From contig NZ_CP157940.1 in the NCBI RefSeq assembly GCF_040207125.1, positions 4,425,993-4,489,992 of the forward strand: 64,000 nt of DNA, written 5' to 3'. This document shows positions 61,043 through 64,000 of this stretch, one piece after another. The DNA comes from Lacrimispora sp. BS-2 (GTDB lineage: Bacteria > Bacillota > Clostridia > Lachnospirales > Lachnospiraceae). Positions within the stretch are counted from its first letter, which is position 1. Each line of letters opens with the position of its first letter. The notes beneath the pieces were generated by a model. The model was not told the origin of the DNA. It made no database searches and saw only the letters and a program-made list of their open reading frames with translations. A program made the translations under genes and the position numbers.

Positions 61043-61423
61043 TTACTTTTTGGAAATCGCATCACTTACTTTTACCAGTGCCTCAATAAAATATGATTTT
61101 TTAATGGGCTTAAAAACAAAAGGAATATTGGTGCCCAATTCTTGCACCTTCCGATGTGTTTCATCATAGACAAGGGAACTGATAATGATGATCCCCGCTT
61201 CTGGATGATGCTCCAACAGGCGTTTGGAAGCTTCGATACCATCAATTCCAGGCATTATGATATCCATGGTCACAATATCAGGCTTTTCCCTTTCATAGGC
61301 TTCCAAAGCCTCCTCACCACTTCTGCACTGGTAGATTACATCAAAATTTGTACCTTTAAGTAATTGTTCTATCTCACCGCGTGTTACAATTGAATCATCG
61401 ACAATCATAATAGTTTTTCTCAT
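61043..61423 (-). CDS. CheY-like response regulator (second copy)
   Basis: 126 residues, receiver only: D9-D10, phosphoacceptor D54 (VTMDIIMPGIDG), S81-S82, KPIKK near the end. It is closer to CheY than to gene regulators, as there is no output domain. It follows the FapA-family gene by 20 bases. AAGGAGGG precedes ATG 61423. It could compete with the CheY encoded at 24604 or serve another partner. Confidence 0.88.
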   Translation of the reverse strand: MRKTIMIVDDSIVTRGEIEQLLKGTNFDVIYQCRSGEEALEAYEREKPDIVTMDIIMPGIDGIEASKRLLEHHPEAGIIIISSLVYDETHRKVQELGTNIPFVFKPIKKSYFIEALVKVSDAISKK

Positions 61424-61443
61424 ATAGCTTCCCTCCTTCTGAG

Positions 61444-63186
61444 TTAATTACTTCCGATCGTAATTTCACCTTCGTTATTTTTATAAATAATACTTCTGGA
61501 GTATTCCTCCTGAACCAACAGGCTGGAAGAGCCGATTCGGATGCGAACCACTGGCAGCAGCTGCTGGCATTGAATGATTCCGGATTGTTCCTTGTCAATT
61601 GCGTCTATCTCTTCCAGGCGGTTTGTAATCTCCTGTTCCCGGAGGTTTAAATAAGTGGAGGCCTGCTTTAAATTATCCAATAAATGCTGTTTATCCTGTC
61701 TCTGGGTGGTTTCAAGATAGGTGATATTTTTTCTCACTTCCGACATGTTATGATGAAGCTGCTCCAGTTCCCTGGTAAGACGGGTGGATTCCTCCACGTT
61801 TTTAGGAACATTTGCAATTATTAATTCGGTAATGAGCCGCCGTACTTTGGAACCAATAATGCGTGCATTGATGCTGTTAGCAGCCAGCAGGGTTCCACCG
61901 ATAATGACGCCCATGCCGGAGGTAACAATAATATCCTGACCGCTTTCTATTTTGGAGTTGATAATGCTTTCTGCATACACATTTCCTCCGGCGGTAACCG
62001 TGCAATGCTCCAGGTAGCGGCATTTGACATCGGAGTCAGAGGCCAGAGTACCGCGGCCGTTTCCAGACATACCGCTGGCAATGGTAATGGCTCCCTGAGC
62101 AGTAATCTGGGCGCCTTCTACGGAGCCTCTGATGTTAATGCTTCCGGTAGCCTTCACCGAAAAACCGTTTCTTACATCTCCGGTAATTAATATATCGCCG
62201 TCATAATCTAAGTTTCCCGTACTGTTATCAATATCACCATTTATCTTAAGGATAGGATCTACCTGGAATTTTCCATTAACAAATGTTACATGGCCAGTTT
62301 TTTGAGAAAGGAGCAGAGTCCGGTCCTCCGAAAGCTGCGTATTGCGGCCTGCAGGCACGGGAACGTCAGTTCCCTTAATGGTACAGGGATAAGGTTGCCC
62401 GGTTATGGTCATACCATTTTCACCCGGAAAAGCAAGACTAATACTGCAAATCGTTTCTCCATCTTTGACAGACTGAATATTATTTAATTTTTTGTAATCT
62501 ACAGATCCATTTTCATCTTCTATAAATTCAAGCTTAAGATCACGTTTAAAATGGTCTTTAATAGAACCATCAATTCCGTCACGGGCAAGGATTCCCTTTG
62601 CAATCAGTACGGCCTGGCCATAGACCTGATTTTCAACAATTGATTTCAGAGACTCCTCTATAATTCCGGTAGATACATGTTCCTGATTGAGGATTGATTT
62701 TAAGTCTTCTTCTTTTATATCCTGGCCGCCGTTAAAGGGCGGAATCACATAAATCCATGCAGCCATCCGATCCTTTGAGATATTAATATAGGCCTGAGCT
62801 GCCCTTGGCTGGGGATCCTGCTCTTGTGAAGCTTCGGATGTTCGTTTAATAACATTGGATAATGATTGCATTTTACTGGCGAACTGAGCACATTCACTGC
62901 ATAATGCCTCTTCGTCGATCCGTACAAGAAGCGGATCATCGGATGGCTCCCATATAAACGAACAAGGAGGTTTATTTTCAATTTCGAAAAATGCGGTTGT
63001 TGCGGCAGAACTTTTTTGTGCGGCTGGATCGGATACTGTTTCAATAAGATCTTCATTTTGGGATTCTTCAGTTGGAACATCGTCAGTTGAAACATCGTCA
63101 GCTGCATCGGATATCTCTGAAGGCTCCGAAAAGCGTCTTACATTTTGGAAAAGGCTAAAGAATCCTTTTTTAGTTTTTTCTTTCAT
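61444..63186 (-). CDS. FapA family protein (DUF342)
   Basis: 580 residues: N-terminal Ser/Asp-rich region, a helical part, then a beta-helix core with repeated GDI/GNV turns (GDIDNSTGNLDYDGDILITG, DVRNGFSVKATGSINIRGSV), and a long C-terminal coiled coil (residues ~455-540) ending in an extra small domain. DUF342 proteins occur near flagellar genes in Firmicutes; molecular function is not established. GGGGAAG precedes ATG 63186. Confidence 0.85.
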   Translation of the reverse strand: MKEKTKKGFFSLFQNVRRFSEPSEISDAADDVSTDDVPTEESQNEDLIETVSDPAAQKSSAATTAFFEIENKPPCSFIWEPSDDPLLVRIDEEALCSECAQFASKMQSLSNVIKRTSEASQEQDPQPRAAQAYINISKDRMAAWIYVIPPFNGGQDIKEEDLKSILNQEHVSTGIIEESLKSIVENQVYGQAVLIAKGILARDGIDGSIKDHFKRDLKLEFIEDENGSVDYKKLNNIQSVKDGETICSISLAFPGENGMTITGQPYPCTIKGTDVPVPAGRNTQLSEDRTLLLSQKTGHVTFVNGKFQVDPILKINGDIDNSTGNLDYDGDILITGDVRNGFSVKATGSINIRGSVEGAQITAQGAITIASGMSGNGRGTLASDSDVKCRYLEHCTVTAGGNVYAESIINSKIESGQDIIVTSGMGVIIGGTLLAANSINARIIGSKVRRLITELIIANVPKNVEESTRLTRELEQLHHNMSEVRKNITYLETTQRQDKQHLLDNLKQASTYLNLREQEITNRLEEIDAIDKEQSGIIQCQQLLPVVRIRIGSSSLLVQEEYSRSIIYKNNEGEITIGSN

Positions 63187-63257
63187 TTTCTTCCCCTAAC
63201 ATTAAAAAATACCTGCTACTTTTGACCTGTATGCAAGTAATTGGCTGATTTCTATCG

Positions 63258-63330
63258 TTTCTTTGACTGGAGTCAATAGGCGTCAGGTTATGACGCTGTT
63301 CAGCTTCACAATCAAAGAAATGCTGACTCC
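63258..63330 (-). ncRNA. Possible structured RNA in the gap before the FapA gene
   Basis: Three paired segments: TTTCTTTGA (63258-63266) with TCAAAGAAA (63312-63320), GGAGTCA (63269-63275) with TGACTCC (63324-63330), and GCGTCA (63280-63285) with TGACGC (63291-63296). The first two cross, which is a pseudoknot layout. No known RNA family recognised. Confidence 0.3.
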
Positions 63331-63339
63331 GGTTTCTGG

Positions 63340-63570
63340 TTATTCCATTCCTATGTATATATAGTCAGATGAGATTAGTCTTGAGCCTTTGTTAATCAGA
63401 TTACCTGGATCGAGCCATGAGAATCTATTTCGTTGCACGTTGGATTTAATCCTGCCCGGTCTTTTTGGAATTACACTTCTTGAATTATCTATTAATAATA
63501 GTAATCTGTCATACAGATTGTCAGGCATTGAATTACAGGGTACCGGGATTCTTGATCCAAAACGCGTCAT
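63340..63570 (-). CDS. Small protein of unknown function under a SigD-like promoter
   Basis: 76 residues (begins MTRFGSRIPVPCNSMPDNLY; ends SSDYIYIGME), basic, no membrane segment or signal peptide; no family recognised. Support for reality: an AAGGAGGTG ribosome site five to seven bases before ATG 63570 and a GCCGATAT promoter upstream. It precedes the FapA and second CheY genes on the same strand, after a 153-base gap. It may be a small motility-regulon protein. Confidence 0.6.
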   Translation of the reverse strand: MTRFGSRIPVPCNSMPDNLYDRLLLLIDNSRSVIPKRPGRIKSNVQRNRFSWLDPGNLINKGSRLISSDYIYIGME

Positions 63571-63578
63571 AGGAACAC

Positions 63579-63602
63579 CTCCTTCTTAAACTCCTTCTTA
63601 AA
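63579..63602 (-). repeat. Tandem 12-base duplication of the ribosome-binding region
   Basis: CTCCTTCTTAAA occurs twice in tandem (63579-63590, 63591-63602). On the minus strand this gives two TTTAAGAAGGAG units before the 76-codon gene, only the nearer at usable distance. Confidence 0.8.
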
Positions 63603-63623
63603 CTACAAATTGACTTTACTATT

Positions 63624-63651
63624 ATATCGGCAAACTATACTGTAAATATAA
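63624..63651 (-). promoter_or_regulatory. Candidate SigD promoter for the 76-codon gene
   Basis: On the minus strand TTAT (63651-63648), 16 bases, GCCGATAT (63631-63624), a perfect sigma-28 minus-10, identical in spacing to the cheV and fliD sites. It starts about 50 bases before ATG 63570. Confidence 0.65.
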
Positions 63652-64000
63652 CATAAAAGTTGCTATTTTGGTTACTTAATTTTAAATAAATATATTTGGT
63701 AACATAAAATAACTACTAAAAGCTGAAGTTGTGTAACCATTTCTCTCTTTATAAGAGAATTTTAAGACTAGGTTTACAGACATGCTGCCAGGTTTACAAG
63801 GGGAATGCAGTCTTTCTTGACATTATTGGTGCAATCGCTTTATGGCAGAATTATAGGCATAGGAAAAGCAAAGGTCATAATGTTTTTAAGCTTTACAGGG
63901 CTAATCGTATCTATAATTGATTTTTATATTTGCATATAGATTTTCCACTTTATATAGAAGCTATATTCTCAAAAGAATAAATTATAAAAACAATTCAAAA
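63652..64000. other. AT-rich end region, no supported gene
   Basis: I see no gene, RNA or repeat that I can support here. A 63-codon frame at 63729-63920 begins with TTG, lacks a ribosome site and is not convincing. Confidence 0.6.

Noticed and set aside
63729..63920. 63-codon plus-strand frame near the window end
   Set aside because: TTG start with no ribosome site and no recognisable domain; the region is AT-rich non-coding in appearance.

Overview
The window is a flagellar and chemotaxis chromosome segment from a Gram-positive anaerobe, most likely a Lachnospiraceae member (Lacrimispora / Clostridium saccharolyticum-like). This is inferred from gene order, Firmicutes-only genes (cheC, cheD, cheV, fliY, fliW-csrA, the TIGR02530 gene, flbD, DUF6470), absence of P/L-ring genes, and strong AGGAGG ribosome binding sites. 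No rRNA, tRNA, CRISPR array or insertion sequence was seen.

Layout. (1) 1-11264, plus strand: an AT-rich glycan cluster with a 5'-truncated glycosyltransferase, three GT2 enzymes, a WbsX-like protein, a GT-B/beta-propeller fusion, and a multidomain methyltransferase-cytidylyltransferase. Five of these carry the same GxGxxG Rossmann-like module. An intrinsic terminator closes it. It probably modifies flagellin or a surface glycan. (2) 11387-37964, plus: a very long flagellar operon behind a good SigA-type promoter: flgB, fliE-fliK, flgD, TIGR02530, flgE, flbD, motAB, fliM, cheY, flgC (out of its usual place), fliY, fliO-R, flhB, flhA, sigD, two flgG-like genes, cheC, cheD, then cheV and an EAL-HDOD gene with a candidate SigD promoter. 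(3) 37961-39383, minus: a ParA ATPase and a ComFB-domain protein. (4) 39420-42763, plus: fliD, fliS and a FliT-like gene. (5) 42785-44952: divergent C39-like peptidase and nucleotidyltransferase-like genes. (6) 44955-50098, minus: flgM-flgN-flgK-flgL-DUF6470-fliW-csrA. (7) 50329-55096, minus: cheA-cheW-cheR-(possible small ORF)-cheB. (8) 55223-60929, plus: a FliK-like protein, a FlhB C-domain homologue, a PilZ protein, two choline-binding-repeat proteins and a lytic transglycosylase. (9) 61043-63570, minus: a 76-codon gene of unknown function, a FapA/DUF342 protein and a second CheY.

Together the genes encode the flagellar type III export gate and ATPase, MS/C rings, rod, hook, junction and cap proteins, stator, the sigma/anti-sigma switch, the CsrA-FliW translational switch, and a B. 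subtilis-style chemotaxis adaptation system. Flagellin, chemoreceptors, fliL and flhF/flhG are not in the window. A self-consistent motif, TTAW-N15/16-xxCGATAW, lies upstream of fliD, cheV, flgM, cheA, the 76-codon gene and both genes of the divergent pair. I read it as this organism's SigD promoter.

The best leads are the ParA-ComFB pair in a locus without visible flhF/flhG, the roughly 240-residue coiled-coil insertion in the hook protein, the CDP-glycerol-like two-gene machine, the FlhB-C/PilZ/wall-binding/transglycosylase operon, and the motility-promoter-driven gene of unknown function.
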